64,000 nt of DNA from Nevskia sp. (lineage in GTDB: Bacteria; Pseudomonadota; Gammaproteobacteria; Nevskiales; Nevskiaceae), in NCBI GenBank assembly GCA_016779605.1, contig JADHNH010000001.1, positions 62,001-126,000 of the forward strand. The letters are read 5' to 3'. A program made the position numbers and the translations under genes. Under the pieces are notes generated by a model, which saw nothing but the letters and a program-made list of their open reading frames with translations, did not search any database and was not told the DNA's origin. This document shows positions 23,831 to 32,743 of this stretch, piece after piece (within the stretch, counting starts at the first letter, position 1; every line of letters starts with the position of its first letter).

Positions 23831-24312
23831 GCGGGCCAGCCGGCCGGACGCTGCGGCTGCATCTGCCCGGCGCCGCCGACACCGAGGCCCTCGGCGCCAG
23901 GCTGGCGCGGGCGCTGGCGGGCCGGGCCGGGCTGCTGGTGTTCCTGCGCGGCGACCTCGGGGCCGGCAAGACCACGCTGGTGCGCGGCTGGCTGCGGGCG
24001 CTGGGCGTGACCGGGCCGATCCGCAGCCCGACCTATACGCTGGTCGAGCCCTACGAGGTGGCGTCGGGCAGCGTGCTGCACATCGATTTCTACCGGCTGA
24101 CCGGCGCGGCGCAGATTGAGCAGCTCGGCCTGGCCGACACGCCGCCGGAACGCAGCCTGTGGCTGGTGGAGTGGCCCGGCCGCGCCGACGGCCGGCTGCC
24201 GGCGCCGGACCTGGAGATCGCCTTGCAGGCGCAGGACGGCGGACGCCTGGTGCTGGTGACCGCACACGGCGAGATCGAGTCCGCGGTGCGCGGCGCGGTG
24301 GAGGGCGAATAA
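23827..24312 (+). CDS. tsaE: tRNA threonylcarbamoyladenosine biosynthesis ATPase TsaE
   Basis: The 161-residue protein from a GTG overlapping the nnr stop has Walker A at FLRGDLGAGKTTLVRG. The following IRSPTYTLVEPYEVASGSVLHIDFYRL contains the family SPTYTLV and HxDxYR blocks, and LWLVEWPGRA is the final conserved motif. TsaE drives the TsaB-TsaD complex in t6A modification at position 37 of ANN-decoding tRNAs. Coupled translation with nnr, and amiC downstream, is the standard gammaproteobacterial order. Confidence 0.95.
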   Translation: MSGPAGRTLRLHLPGAADTEALGARLARALAGRAGLLVFLRGDLGAGKTTLVRGWLRALGVTGPIRSPTYTLVEPYEVASGSVLHIDFYRLTGAAQIEQLGLADTPPERSLWLVEWPGRADGRLPAPDLEIALQAQDGGRLVLVTAHGEIESAVRGAVEGE

Positions 24313-24409
24313 GCGGCCTGCGCCTGGAGTTAAGCCGGCAAGCTCTCACGGAGATTTAGACAACAAACATTAAAACTCCGACAAGAGCCATTGATTCGAA
24401 TGGAAAATA

Positions 24410-24438
24410 TTGAATTTTTCCGCGAAGGCCGGTATGGT
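24410..24438 (+). promoter_or_regulatory. Predicted sigma70 promoter for amiC
   Basis: TTGAAT (24410-24415), exactly 17 bases, TATGGT (24433-24438), 43 bases before the amiC ATG, in an AT-rich island unlike its surroundings. Confidence 0.55.
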
Positions 24439-24481
24439 GCGCTGACCTGGGCTCCCGCAGGACCGTCATGGGGCGGCCGAC

Positions 24482-25945
24482 ATGAGGTCGATTGTTGCCT
24501 TCGCACTGCTTGCAGTCGCCGCCTGCGCACAGGCCGGCGAACTGCGCGACGTGCGCCTGGTGCAAGGCCCTGAAGCCACCCGCGTCGTTCTTGAGTTCGA
24601 TGCGCCGGTGCAGGAAAGCGTGTTCGCCCTGGCCAACCCCGACCGCCTCGTCATCGACCTGGCGCATGCGCGCTGCGCCGCCGGCCTGAAACTCGACGGC
24701 GCCGCCGGCGTGGTCAAGTCGGTACGCAGCGGCCCGCACGACGGCGGCTTGCGGGTGGTGCTGGACTTGAAGGCGCGCACCGTCGCCCGGCAGTTCAGCC
24801 TCGGCGCCGGTGGCGGCTACGGCTATCGCATGATCCTCGACCTGGCCGGCGATACCGCGGCGGCGCTGCCTGCCGCCGCAGCCGGGGATGCGCCGGCGGC
24901 GGTGCCCGATGCAGCGGGCCCCGCGGATAGCGGCCGCGCACATCCCGATCTTCCTGCGGGGCAGGTCACCGCCCAACAGCCGCAGCCGGCGGCGGCGGCG
25001 CCCGCAGCCGCCACCGTACCGGTGGCCGCACCCGCAGCGGTTGCCGCGCCGCCCGTTGTGGCGGACGCTACCGTTGCACCGGCTGCCGCGGCGGCGCCCG
25101 CTGGAGAGACGGCCGAAACCACGGCCGCCGTTGCCGTGGCGGACTCCCCGCGCCTGGCGGCCAAGACCTTCATCGTGGCGGTGGATGCCGGCCACGGCGG
25201 CGACGATCCCGGCGCGCGCGGCGTCAACGGCCTGTTCGAGAAGGACGTGACCCTGGCCATCGCGCGGCGCCTGGCGCGGCGCATCGACCAGCAGCCCGGC
25301 ATGCGCGCGGTACTGACCCGCGACGGCGACTATTACGTCGGCCTGCGCGAGCGCACCATCACGGCGCGCGACGCGCAGGCCGACCTGTTCGTGTCGATCC
25401 ATGCCAACGCCTACCGCGACCACCTGATGAACGGCACCGCGGTGTACGTGCTGTCGGACCACGGCGCCACCACCGAGCAGGCGCGCTGGATCGCCAACCA
25501 CGAGAATGCCGCCGACCTCGTCGGCGGCGTGGACCTGCACGACAAGGACGACAAGCTCGCCGCGGTGCTGATCGACATTTCCCAGTCGGCCACCATGGCG
25601 GCCAGCTTCGACCTGGGCAACCGCATGCTGGAGTCGCTGGGCCGGGTCAATTCGCTGCAGAAGCCGCAGGTGCAGCAGGCCGGCTTCATGGTGCTGAAGT
25701 CGCCGGACATCCCCTCGGTGCTGGTGGAAACGGCGTTCATCAGCAACCCGCGCGAGGAGCGCCTGCTGCGCGACCCCGGCTCGCAGGAACGCTTCGCCGG
25801 CTCGATCTTCGACGGCATCCGCGGCTACTTCTCGCGCTACCGGCCGATGCAGCAGGTGGTGACGGCCGACGCCGGCGCCGTCCGCCGCGCCGCGACCGGG
25901 CGCACCATCCCGGTACGGCTGCTGCGCGGCGAAGGCGGCAACTGA
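24482..25945 (+). CDS. amiC: Periplasmic N-acetylmuramoyl-L-alanine amidase
   Basis: The 487-residue protein has a signal peptide (MRSIVAFALLAVAACAQAGE) and an AMIN domain at residues about 20-125 that targets the septum. A long Ala/Pro linker (about 130-220) precedes an Amidase_3 domain. Zinc ligands are visible in AVDAGHGGDDPGA (His), the Glu of LFEKDVTL, FVSIHANAYRD (His) and the catalytic Glu in VLVETAFISNP. It cleaves cell-wall cross-bridges for daughter-cell separation. Symbol amiC is chosen because of the AMIN domain; AmiB is an alternative name for the same architecture. Confidence 0.92.
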   Translation: MRSIVAFALLAVAACAQAGELRDVRLVQGPEATRVVLEFDAPVQESVFALANPDRLVIDLAHARCAAGLKLDGAAGVVKSVRSGPHDGGLRVVLDLKARTVARQFSLGAGGGYGYRMILDLAGDTAAALPAAAAGDAPAAVPDAAGPADSGRAHPDLPAGQVTAQQPQPAAAAPAAATVPVAAPAAVAAPPVVADATVAPAAAAAPAGETAETTAAVAVADSPRLAAKTFIVAVDAGHGGDDPGARGVNGLFEKDVTLAIARRLARRIDQQPGMRAVLTRDGDYYVGLRERTITARDAQADLFVSIHANAYRDHLMNGTAVYVLSDHGATTEQARWIANHENAADLVGGVDLHDKDDKLAAVLIDISQSATMAASFDLGNRMLESLGRVNSLQKPQVQQAGFMVLKSPDIPSVLVETAFISNPREERLLRDPGSQERFAGSIFDGIRGYFSRYRPMQQVVTADAGAVRRAATGRTIPVRLLRGEGGN

Positions 25946-26130
25946 GCGCAGCGCGCCGAGTATTTCTTCCTGACCGGCTGCACGACCGGATTTTTGGGGG
26001 CTCATTGCCCCGCATGCGCCGCCGCACGGAGACCGCGACCTAGAAACCGCGGATGCGGCAGCAGCCTGCGGGGCTAATTTTTTGCCGGCCGGCAGCGCCG
26101 GGCTGCGAATGGCAGAATGGCGGCCCGAGC

Positions 26131-27936
26131 ATGAGCACCATCCGCTTACTTCCGGACCAGCTGGTCAACCAGATCGCCGCCGGCGAGGTGGTGGAACGGC
26201 CGGCGGCGGTGGTCAAGGAGCTGGTCGAGAACAGCCTTGACGCCGGCGCGCGCCGGGTGGAGATCGAAGCGGAGCAGGGCGGGCTCGGCCTGATCCGCGT
26301 GCGCGACGACGGCGCCGGCATCCCGCGCGGGCAGCTGCACCTGGCGCTGACGCGCCATGCCACCAGCAAGATCGCCTCCCTGGACGACCTCGAGCACGTC
26401 GCCAGCCTGGGCTTCCGCGGCGAGGCGCTGCCGAGCATCCTGTCGGTGTCGCGCCTGAGCCTGAGCTCGCGCACCGCGGCCGACGAGCACGGCTGGCAGG
26501 TATCCGGCGCCGGCGCCGCGGACGAACGCGCGCCGCAGCCGGTGCCGCATGCCGTGGGCACCACGGTCGAGGCGGGCGACCTGTTCTTCAATACGCCGGC
26601 ACGCCGCAAGTTCATGCGCGCCGAGACCACCGAGTTCCGCTACATCGACCAGCTGGTGCGGCGCCTGGCGCTGGCGCGCTTCGACCTGCGCCTGTCGCTG
26701 CGCCACAACGGCCGCCGCGTGCTGGACCTGGCGCCGGCGGAGCCGGGCGCGGGTTTCGACGCGCGCGTCGCTGCGGTGTGCGGCGAGGACTTCCTGGCCA
26801 ATGCGGTCGCCTTCGACGAAACCCGTGGCGGCCTGCGCCTGTGGGGCTGGGCGGCGCTGCCGAGCTTCGCCCGCGCGCAGCCGGACCTGCAGTACCTGTG
26901 CGTCAACGGCCGCATCGTGCGCGACAAGCTGCTGGCCCACGCCATGCGGCGCGCCTACGCCGACGCCCTGCATTCGACCCGCTACCCGGCTTTCGCGCTG
27001 TTCCTGGAGCTGGACGCCGCCGGGGTCGACGTCAACGTGCACCCGGCGAAGAGCGAAGTGCGCTTTCGCCAGGCTGCGCAGGTGCACGACTTCCTGTTCG
27101 GCTGCGTGCACCAGCTGCTGCGGCGCGTGCGCCCCGAGCCGCAGCAGCACCACCAGGTGGATCTGGCGCCGGCGCTGCCGTCCGCGCCGCCGCCGCGGCA
27201 GGCGCCGTTGCGCTATGCGTTCACGTCCTCGCCTGCGGTCGGCGTGTCCGAGCCCGCGCCTTCGCTGGCCGCCACCGCCTGGCCGCTTTACGCCGCCGCG
27301 CGCGACCAGGCCGCGCCCGCCGCCGATGCGGCGCCTGGCGAGGCCGAGGCGCAGCCCCTGGGCCGGGCCCTGGCCCAGCTGCACGGCGTCTTCGTGCTGG
27401 CCGAGAACCGCCAGGGGCTGGTACTGGTGGACGCCCACGCCGCCCATGAGCGGGTGATCTACGAACGGCTCAAGCGCGATCTCGCCGCCGGCCCGATCGC
27501 CGCGCAGACCCTGCTGGTGCCGCAACTGGCGCGCATCGGCGAAGCTGGCGCGGAGCGGCTCGAAGCCCAGCGCGAGCAACTGGCCGGGCTGGGCCTGCTG
27601 ATCGACCGCGCCGGCCCGGAGACGGTGGCCGTGCGCGGGCTGCCGGCGCTGCTGCTGAAGGCCGATATCGAGTCGCTGCTGAACGCGCTGTGCGGCGAGG
27701 GGCGCGAGGACGAAGCGCATTTCGGCGAGGTGCTCGACGCCCAGCACCGCGTGCTCGCCAACGTCGCCTGCCGCGGCGCGATCAAGGCCAACCGCAGGCT
27801 CAGCCTGGCGGAAATGGATGCTTTGTTGCGCGATATGGAGAGTACCGAGCTCGCCGGGCAGTGCAACCATGGGCGGCCGACCTGGGTGCAGGTGGCGGCG
27901 GGGGAGTTGGACCGGTTGTTTTTGCGGGGGCGGTGA
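26131..27936 (+). CDS. mutL: DNA mismatch repair protein MutL
   Basis: The 601-residue protein begins MSTIRLLPDQLVNQIAAGEVVERPAAVVKELVENSLDAGA, the GHKL ATPase start, followed by DDGAGI and ATSKI and GFRGEALPSI. A Pro/Ala linker (about 340-430) leads to the C-terminal dimer domain. That domain contains DAHAAHERVIYE, close to the metal-binding endonuclease motif DQHA-x2-E-x4-E. It also has ACRGAIKANRR and CNHGRPTW, which accompany nicking MutL proteins. This suggests a MutH-independent, endonuclease-type MutL. It precedes miaA after a repeat element. Confidence 0.96.
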   Translation: MSTIRLLPDQLVNQIAAGEVVERPAAVVKELVENSLDAGARRVEIEAEQGGLGLIRVRDDGAGIPRGQLHLALTRHATSKIASLDDLEHVASLGFRGEALPSILSVSRLSLSSRTAADEHGWQVSGAGAADERAPQPVPHAVGTTVEAGDLFFNTPARRKFMRAETTEFRYIDQLVRRLALARFDLRLSLRHNGRRVLDLAPAEPGAGFDARVAAVCGEDFLANAVAFDETRGGLRLWGWAALPSFARAQPDLQYLCVNGRIVRDKLLAHAMRRAYADALHSTRYPAFALFLELDAAGVDVNVHPAKSEVRFRQAAQVHDFLFGCVHQLLRRVRPEPQQHHQVDLAPALPSAPPPRQAPLRYAFTSSPAVGVSEPAPSLAATAWPLYAAARDQAAPAADAAPGEAEAQPLGRALAQLHGVFVLAENRQGLVLVDAHAAHERVIYERLKRDLAAGPIAAQTLLVPQLARIGEAGAERLEAQREQLAGLGLLIDRAGPETVAVRGLPALLLKADIESLLNALCGEGREDEAHFGEVLDAQHRVLANVACRGAIKANRRLSLAEMDALLRDMESTELAGQCNHGRPTWVQVAAGELDRLFLRGR

Positions 27937-28009
27937 GGGTGTGATTTCGTTGATTGCTTTCGCTTTGGCTCCATTTCAGATTTGGGAAATTCGTTTTGAA
28001 ACTTGGGCG

Positions 28010-28719
28010 GGTGTGAGACGAGACTTGCCTTCCCGTACTTCCGGCCTTTTGTTCCGCCCTTTGCTGGGCGGGTTCCTTTTTTTGTGTCGACAAGAAAAGG
28101 AACCAAAAGAAACGACCCCGGAGCCGGCGCCCTCACAAGCGCTTCGCACTTGTGAGGGTACCCTGCGCTTCTCGCTCGCGGCGGGTTTCTCGCACACGCC
28201 ATCCCTGGCCTGTGCGAGAAAGCATCGGCATCCTGCCTCGCCCCGCGCGAACACACGCGCGGGCCCGTATCGCCGCGAGCTGCGATGCTCGGCGCCGCCA
28301 ACGGGGGGAAATCAAAAGCCCGGGATTTGCCGCCTGCACTTCCCCCCTCCCCTTGCGGGAGGGGGTAGGGGGAGGGGTAAGCCTGAAAGCAGAGCAAGCC
28401 AACACAGCGGACGCTGTTGCGGTTGCTTTTCGCCGTTGACGTTCCCCCCCGTTGACGGCGCCGAGTATTCGCCCGCGCGCAGTGGGGCAGCCGGCCACGA
28501 TGGCCGGCTGAGCGCTGTCGCGGCACGGATGCCGCGTCAGCGCGACCCCGAGCACGGGCGAATGCGAGGGGAACCGTTCGTCGCTTCGCGACGAACGGTC
28601 GCCGGCTCCGGGGTCGTTTTTCTTGGTTACTTCTTTTGCCGACGCAAAAGAAGTAACCCGCCCAGCAAAGGGCGGAACAAAAGGCCGGAAGTACGGGAAG
28701 GCAAGTCTCGTCTCACACC
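28010..28719. repeat. ~710-bp intergenic inverted-repeat element
   Basis: Left arm 28010-28130 and right arm 28601-28719 are long inverted copies (about 120 bp, with a run of more than 50 matching bases from the outer edge GGTGTGAGACG inward). Each arm contains its own small hairpin: GGTTCC..GGAACC on the left, GGTTAC..GTAACC on the right. The pairs differ between arms but stay complementary. The interior has CCCTCCCC/GGGGAGGG tracts, including a G-run motif (28357-28377). Open frames here are arginine-rich and spurious. It fills the mutL-miaA gap and may be a non-autonomous mobile repeat; no transposase or clear target duplication was found. Confidence 0.75.
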
Positions 28720-28783
28720 TGGACATGCTTCAAAGCGGCCGCTTTCAGCGCGGAACTAGAGCATTCAAGTGCCGAACGCTTCC

Positions 28784-29737
28784 ATGCCTCCCATCGTCGC
28801 CATCGCCGGCCCCACCGCCGCCGGCAAGTCGGCGCTGGCGCTGGAGCTGTGCGCGCTGTGGCCCGGCGGCGCCGAGATCGTCAGCGTCGACTCCGCGCAG
28901 GTCTACCGCAGCATGGACATCGGCACCGCCAAGCCGGATGCGGCCACGCGGGCGCGGATCCCGCATCACCTGATCGACATCCTGGACCCGGCGCAAGCCT
29001 ATTCGGCGGCGGCTTTCGCGCGCGATGCCGCGCCGCTGGTGGCGGCGATCCGCGCGCGCGGCCGGCTGCCGATCCTGGTGGGCGGCACGCTGTTGTACTT
29101 CAAGGCCCTGCTCGACGGGCTGAGCGAATTGCCGGCGGCCGATACTGCGGTGCGCGCGCGCCTGGAGCGCGAAGCCGGGAAGTCGGGTTGGGCGGCGCTG
29201 CACGCGCGGCTGGCGCAGGTCGACCCGGAAACCGCGGCGCGCCTCCACCCCAACGATGCGCAGCGCATCCAGCGCGCCCTGGAGATCTTCGAGCTGAGCG
29301 GCGTGCCGGCCAGCGCGTGGTTCCGCGTGGAGCGTACCGCGCCGCTGGCCGGTGCGCTGTGCATCGCGGTGTGCCCGGCGCAGCGGCCGGAGCTGCACCG
29401 GCGCATCGAGCAGCGCCTGCGCCGCATGATCGAACAAGGCCTGGTCGAGGAAGTACAGCGGCTGCGCGCCCGCGGCGACCTGCGGCCCGACATGCCGTCG
29501 ATGCGGGCGGTCGGCTATCGCCAACTGTGGCGCCACCTGGACGGCGCCTGCACGCTGGCGCAGGCGGTGGAGCAGGCGATCGCCGCCACGCGCCAGTACG
29601 CCAAGCGCCAGCTCACCTGGCTCGGCGGCGAGACGCGCTGGAGCCGGATCGATCCGACGGAACCGAATGCCGTATCCAAGGTCTTGAATCTCGTGCGCCA
29701 GGCGCAAGCTTACGGTGACCTTAAGGCGTCTGGATAA
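28784..29737 (+). CDS. miaA: tRNA dimethylallyltransferase
   Basis: The 317-residue protein starts MPPIVAIAGPTAAGKSALALELC with the P-loop. DSAQVYRSMDIGTAKP is the substrate site, and HHLIDILDPAQAYSAAAF and ILVGGTLLYFKALLDGLSELP follow. The later SMRAVGYRQLWRHLDG and TRQYAKRQLTWL are diagnostic. It prenylates A37 of UNN-decoding tRNAs. A GTG at 28769 could add five residues. Hfq follows after 87 bases, the conserved miaA-hfq pairing. Confidence 0.96.
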   Translation: MPPIVAIAGPTAAGKSALALELCALWPGGAEIVSVDSAQVYRSMDIGTAKPDAATRARIPHHLIDILDPAQAYSAAAFARDAAPLVAAIRARGRLPILVGGTLLYFKALLDGLSELPAADTAVRARLEREAGKSGWAALHARLAQVDPETAARLHPNDAQRIQRALEIFELSGVPASAWFRVERTAPLAGALCIAVCPAQRPELHRRIEQRLRRMIEQGLVEEVQRLRARGDLRPDMPSMRAVGYRQLWRHLDGACTLAQAVEQAIAATRQYAKRQLTWLGGETRWSRIDPTEPNAVSKVLNLVRQAQAYGDLKASG

Positions 29738-29824
29738 TGCGTGCTACACTTTATGTTGCCGACTTCGGCAGCCGTCGGGCCAGGCGTTGGCGTTTCACAA
29801 ATAACCGAATAAAGGTAACAAAAA

Positions 29825-30076
29825 ATGTCTAAAGGACAGACTCTGCAGGAGCCGTTTCTCAACACCCTGCGCAAAGAGCGTATCCCCGTTTCGATCTATC
29901 TGGTGAACGGAATCAAGCTGCAGGGCCAGATCGAATCGTTCGACCAGTTCGTCGTGCTGCTCAAGAACACGGTCAGCCAGATGGTCTACAAGCACGCGAT
30001 TTCGACGATCGTGCCCGCCCGCGCGGTGCGCATCGCCGATGCGGACGGCGACGAGGGCCAGCCCGCGGATGCCTAA
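29825..30076 (+). CDS. hfq: RNA chaperone Hfq
   Basis: The 83-residue protein reads [48 protein letters not shown], with Sm1, and then the Sm2 motif [14 protein letters not shown]. Gln8, Phe42 and the YKH site are conserved for RNA binding. The C-terminal tail is short and acidic. Hfq hexamers pair small RNAs with mRNAs. AAAGGTAACAAAAA precedes the ATG, a good ribosome site. Located between miaA and hflX as in most proteobacteria. Confidence 0.97.
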   Translation: MSKGQTLQEPFLNTLRKERIPVSIYLVNGIKLQGQIESFDQFVVLLKNTVSQMVYKHAISTIVPARAVRIADADGDEGQPADA

Positions 30077-30100
30077 GGCGTTTTTCCGGCGGGTTCGCGA

Positions 30101-31474
30101 GTGACGACCAACCCGCCGCCCTATTCGGCGCCGGTCGCGTCCGGCGTGCAGAAAGCGGTGCTGGTTCACCTGGAGTTCCCCGCCACCGACTACGCAGCCG
30201 ACCGCGCGGAATTCCTCGAGTTGGCGCGCTCGGCGGGCGCCGAGGCGGTGGCGGTCATCGGCGGCCGCCGCGACCGCCCGGATGCCGGGCTGTATGCCGG
30301 CAGCGGCAAGGTCGAAGAGATCGCCGCGGCGGTCAAGGCCGGCGGTGTCGAGCTGGCGATCTTCAACCACGACCTGTCTCCCAGCCAGGAGCGCAACCTG
30401 GAAAAGCGGCTGCAATGCCGCGTCCTGGATCGCGCCGGGCTGATCCTGGACATCTTCGCGCGCCGCGCGCGCTCCCACGAAGGCAAACTGCAGGTCGAGC
30501 TGGCGCAGCTGCAGCACCTGGCCACGCGCCTGGTGCGCGGCTGGACCCACCTGGAGCGGCAGAAGGGCGGCATCGGCCTGCGCGGCCCCGGCGAAACCCA
30601 GCTGGAAGTCGACCGCCGCCTGGTGCGCGGCAAGATCGCCACGCTCAAGCGCCATCTGGAGGAAGTGCGGGCGCGCCGGGCGCAGAACCGGCAGGCGCGG
30701 GTGCGCAGCGAGATTCCCACGGTGTCGCTGGTCGGCTACACCAATGCCGGCAAGTCCACCCTGTTCAACGCGCTGACCGGCGACGACAGCTTCGCCTCCA
30801 ACCTGCTGTTCGCCACGCTGGACACCACGGTGCGCAAGGTCGCCCTGCCCAGCGGGGAGACCGCCGTGCTGGCCGATACCGTCGGCTTCATCCGCGACCT
30901 GCCGCACGACCTGATCGCGGCGTTCCGGGCCACGCTGGAGGAATCCCGCGAGGCGGACCTGCTGCTGCACGTGATCGACGCGGCCGACGCCGAGCGCGTC
31001 GCCCGCATCGGCCAGGTCGAGGCGGTGCTGCGCGAGATCGGCGCCTTCGACGTGCCGCGCCTGGAGGTTTACAACAAGATCGACCTGCGCCCCGGCGAAA
31101 CGCCGCGCGTCGAGCGCGACGAGGACGGCCGGCCGGTGCGGGTGTTCATTTCCGCCCGCACCGGCGAAGGCCTGGACCTGCTGCGCGGGGCGGTGGCCGC
31201 ACGCCTGTACCCGGACCTGGTGCAGGAGGAGATCCTGCTGCCGCCCAGCGCCGCGCGGCTGCGCGCGCAGCTGTTCGCCCTGCAAGCGGTGCGTGCCGAA
31301 TCGGTCGAAGAGGACGGCGCCATGCGCCTGACCGTGCGCCTGCCGTATTCGCGGCTGGCGCGGATGTGCCGCGAGGCGGGCGTCGCCCTGCCCGAGCGCG
31401 GCGCCGGCCCGGCGGAGCCCGCCGGCCTGTCCGCGGCCGCCGCGCCGCTCCCGCTGGCGGGCAATGCCCGTTAG
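30101..31474 (+). CDS. hflX: GTPase HflX
   Basis: The 457-residue protein starts at a GTG 24 bases after hfq. The N-terminal domain contains GSGKVEEIAAAVKAGGVELAIFNHDLSPSQERNLEK, then GGIGLRGPGETQLEVDRR. The G domain has VGYTNAGKSTLFNALTG (G1), DTVGFIRDLPHDLI (G3), NKIDL (G4) and SARTG (G5). HflX binds ribosomes and splits stalled or heat-damaged 70S particles. It is part of the hfq-hflX-hflK-hflC run. Confidence 0.96.
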   Translation: MTTNPPPYSAPVASGVQKAVLVHLEFPATDYAADRAEFLELARSAGAEAVAVIGGRRDRPDAGLYAGSGKVEEIAAAVKAGGVELAIFNHDLSPSQERNLEKRLQCRVLDRAGLILDIFARRARSHEGKLQVELAQLQHLATRLVRGWTHLERQKGGIGLRGPGETQLEVDRRLVRGKIATLKRHLEEVRARRAQNRQARVRSEIPTVSLVGYTNAGKSTLFNALTGDDSFASNLLFATLDTTVRKVALPSGETAVLADTVGFIRDLPHDLIAAFRATLEESREADLLLHVIDAADAERVARIGQVEAVLREIGAFDVPRLEVYNKIDLRPGETPRVERDEDGRPVRVFISARTGEGLDLLRGAVAARLYPDLVQEEILLPPSAARLRAQLFALQAVRAESVEEDGAMRLTVRLPYSRLARMCREAGVALPERGAGPAEPAGLSAAAAPLPLAGNAR

Positions 31475-31597
31475 AATTCCGCCGTCGAACGGTTTGCGCC
31501 CCTGATCGCGCGTCCGGCGGGACGCGTTTCCCGATTCATCAACGTCGATGCGTAATGCGATTGCGCGCCGAGTGCGGATTGACGAGGACCCCAACGA

Positions 31598-32743
31598 ATG
31601 GCTTGGAACGAGCCCGGCAGCAACAACCGCGATCCCTGGAGCCAGGGCTCCGGCGGCAAGCGTGGTGACGGGCCGCCGCCGAATTTCAAGGACCTGCTGA
31701 AAAAGCTGCGCTTCGGCTGGCGCGGCAAGGGGCCCAGCGGCTCGCTGCTGGCGCTGGCGGGGGTGGCGCTGCTGCTGGCGTGGCTGATGGCGGGCTTTTA
31801 CCAGGTGGACGAGCAGGAGCAGGCGGTGGTGATGCGGTTCGGCGCCTACGTCGGCACGGTGGGGCCGGGCGCGCACTGGCACTGGCCGCCGCCGCTGGAG
31901 CACAAGAAGACCGTCAACGTCACCAACCCGCGGCAGTTCCCGGTGCAGGGCGAGATGCTGACCAAGGACATGAACCTGGTCGACGTCAGCATGACCATCC
32001 AGTTCCGCATCTCCTCGGTGGAGGACTACCTGTTCGGCGTGCACCTGCCCGAAGAGACGCTGGGGCGCGCGGCCCGCAGCGCGCTGCTGGAAGTGGTGGC
32101 GCGCTACCCGATCGACGAGGTGCTTGGGGTCACGGCGGGCGGCGGCGCGCAGGCCGCCATCGCCGCCGAGGCCAAGTCGCGCCTGCAGCAGATCATCGAC
32201 AGCTACCATTGCGGCCTGCTGGTGACCGACACCGCCCTCAAGGTCGATCCGCCCGAAGCGGTGCGCGCCGATTTCTACGAGGTGTTCAAGGCCGGCGAGG
32301 AGCAGAAGAGCAAGCGCGCCGACGCGCAGGCCTACGCCGCCGACCGGCTGCCCCGCGCCCGCGCCGAGTCGGCGCGCGAAGTCGCCGAAGCTACCGCCTA
32401 CCGCGACGAGGCCATCGCGCACGCCAAGGGTGACGCCGCGCGGTTCGACGCGCTGCTGGCCGAATACCGCAAGTCGCCGCAGGTGACGCGCAAGCGCCTG
32501 TACCTGGAGACCATGAGCCAGATCTACGCCGGCATCGGCAAGGTGCTGCTGGACGCGGGCCACGGCAACCCGTCCGTCAACGTGCCGGTCGAGCAGCTGT
32601 TGAACGCCGCCGGCACGCTGCCCAAGTCCACCGAGCGTCCGTCGGGCGGCGGCGACAGCGCGGCGGCGCCGGCGGCGCGCGGCAGCGGCGCTCCGGGCAG
32701 CGCCGACGACAGCGCGCGTTCGCGCGACCGGGAGAGCCACTGA
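31598..32743 (+). CDS. hflK: FtsH modulator HflK
   Basis: The 381-residue protein has a Gly/Asn-rich cytoplasmic start (MAWNEPGSNNRDPWSQGSGG), one membrane helix (SLLALAGVALLLAWLMAGFY) and an SPFH/band-7 domain (VDEQEQAVVMRFGAYVGTVGPGAHWHWPPPLE). A helical region with AESAREVAEATAYRDEAIAHAKGDAARF follows. With HflC it forms a cage around FtsH in the inner membrane and tunes its proteolysis. Its stop overlaps the hflC start as TGATG, so synthesis is coupled. Confidence 0.95.
   Translation: MAWNEPGSNNRDPWSQGSGGKRGDGPPPNFKDLLKKLRFGWRGKGPSGSLLALAGVALLLAWLMAGFYQVDEQEQAVVMRFGAYVGTVGPGAHWHWPPPLEHKKTVNVTNPRQFPVQGEMLTKDMNLVDVSMTIQFRISSVEDYLFGVHLPEETLGRAARSALLEVVARYPIDEVLGVTAGGGAQAAIAAEAKSRLQQIIDSYHCGLLVTDTALKVDPPEAVRADFYEVFKAGEEQKSKRADAQAYAADRLPRARAESAREVAEATAYRDEAIAHAKGDAARFDALLAEYRKSPQVTRKRLYLETMSQIYAGIGKVLLDAGHGNPSVNVPVEQLLNAAGTLPKSTERPSGGGDSAAAPAARGSGAPGSADDSARSRDRESH

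Noticed and set aside
27937-28783. Several open frames of 90-350 residues between mutL and miaA.
   Set aside because: They come from the inverted-repeat element, are rich in Arg/Pro/Ser on both strands, and have no ribosome sites.
28769-28784. Upstream GTG start for miaA.
   Set aside because: ATG 28784 places the P-loop at the usual distance from the N-terminus. The GTG remains possible but adds nothing conserved.
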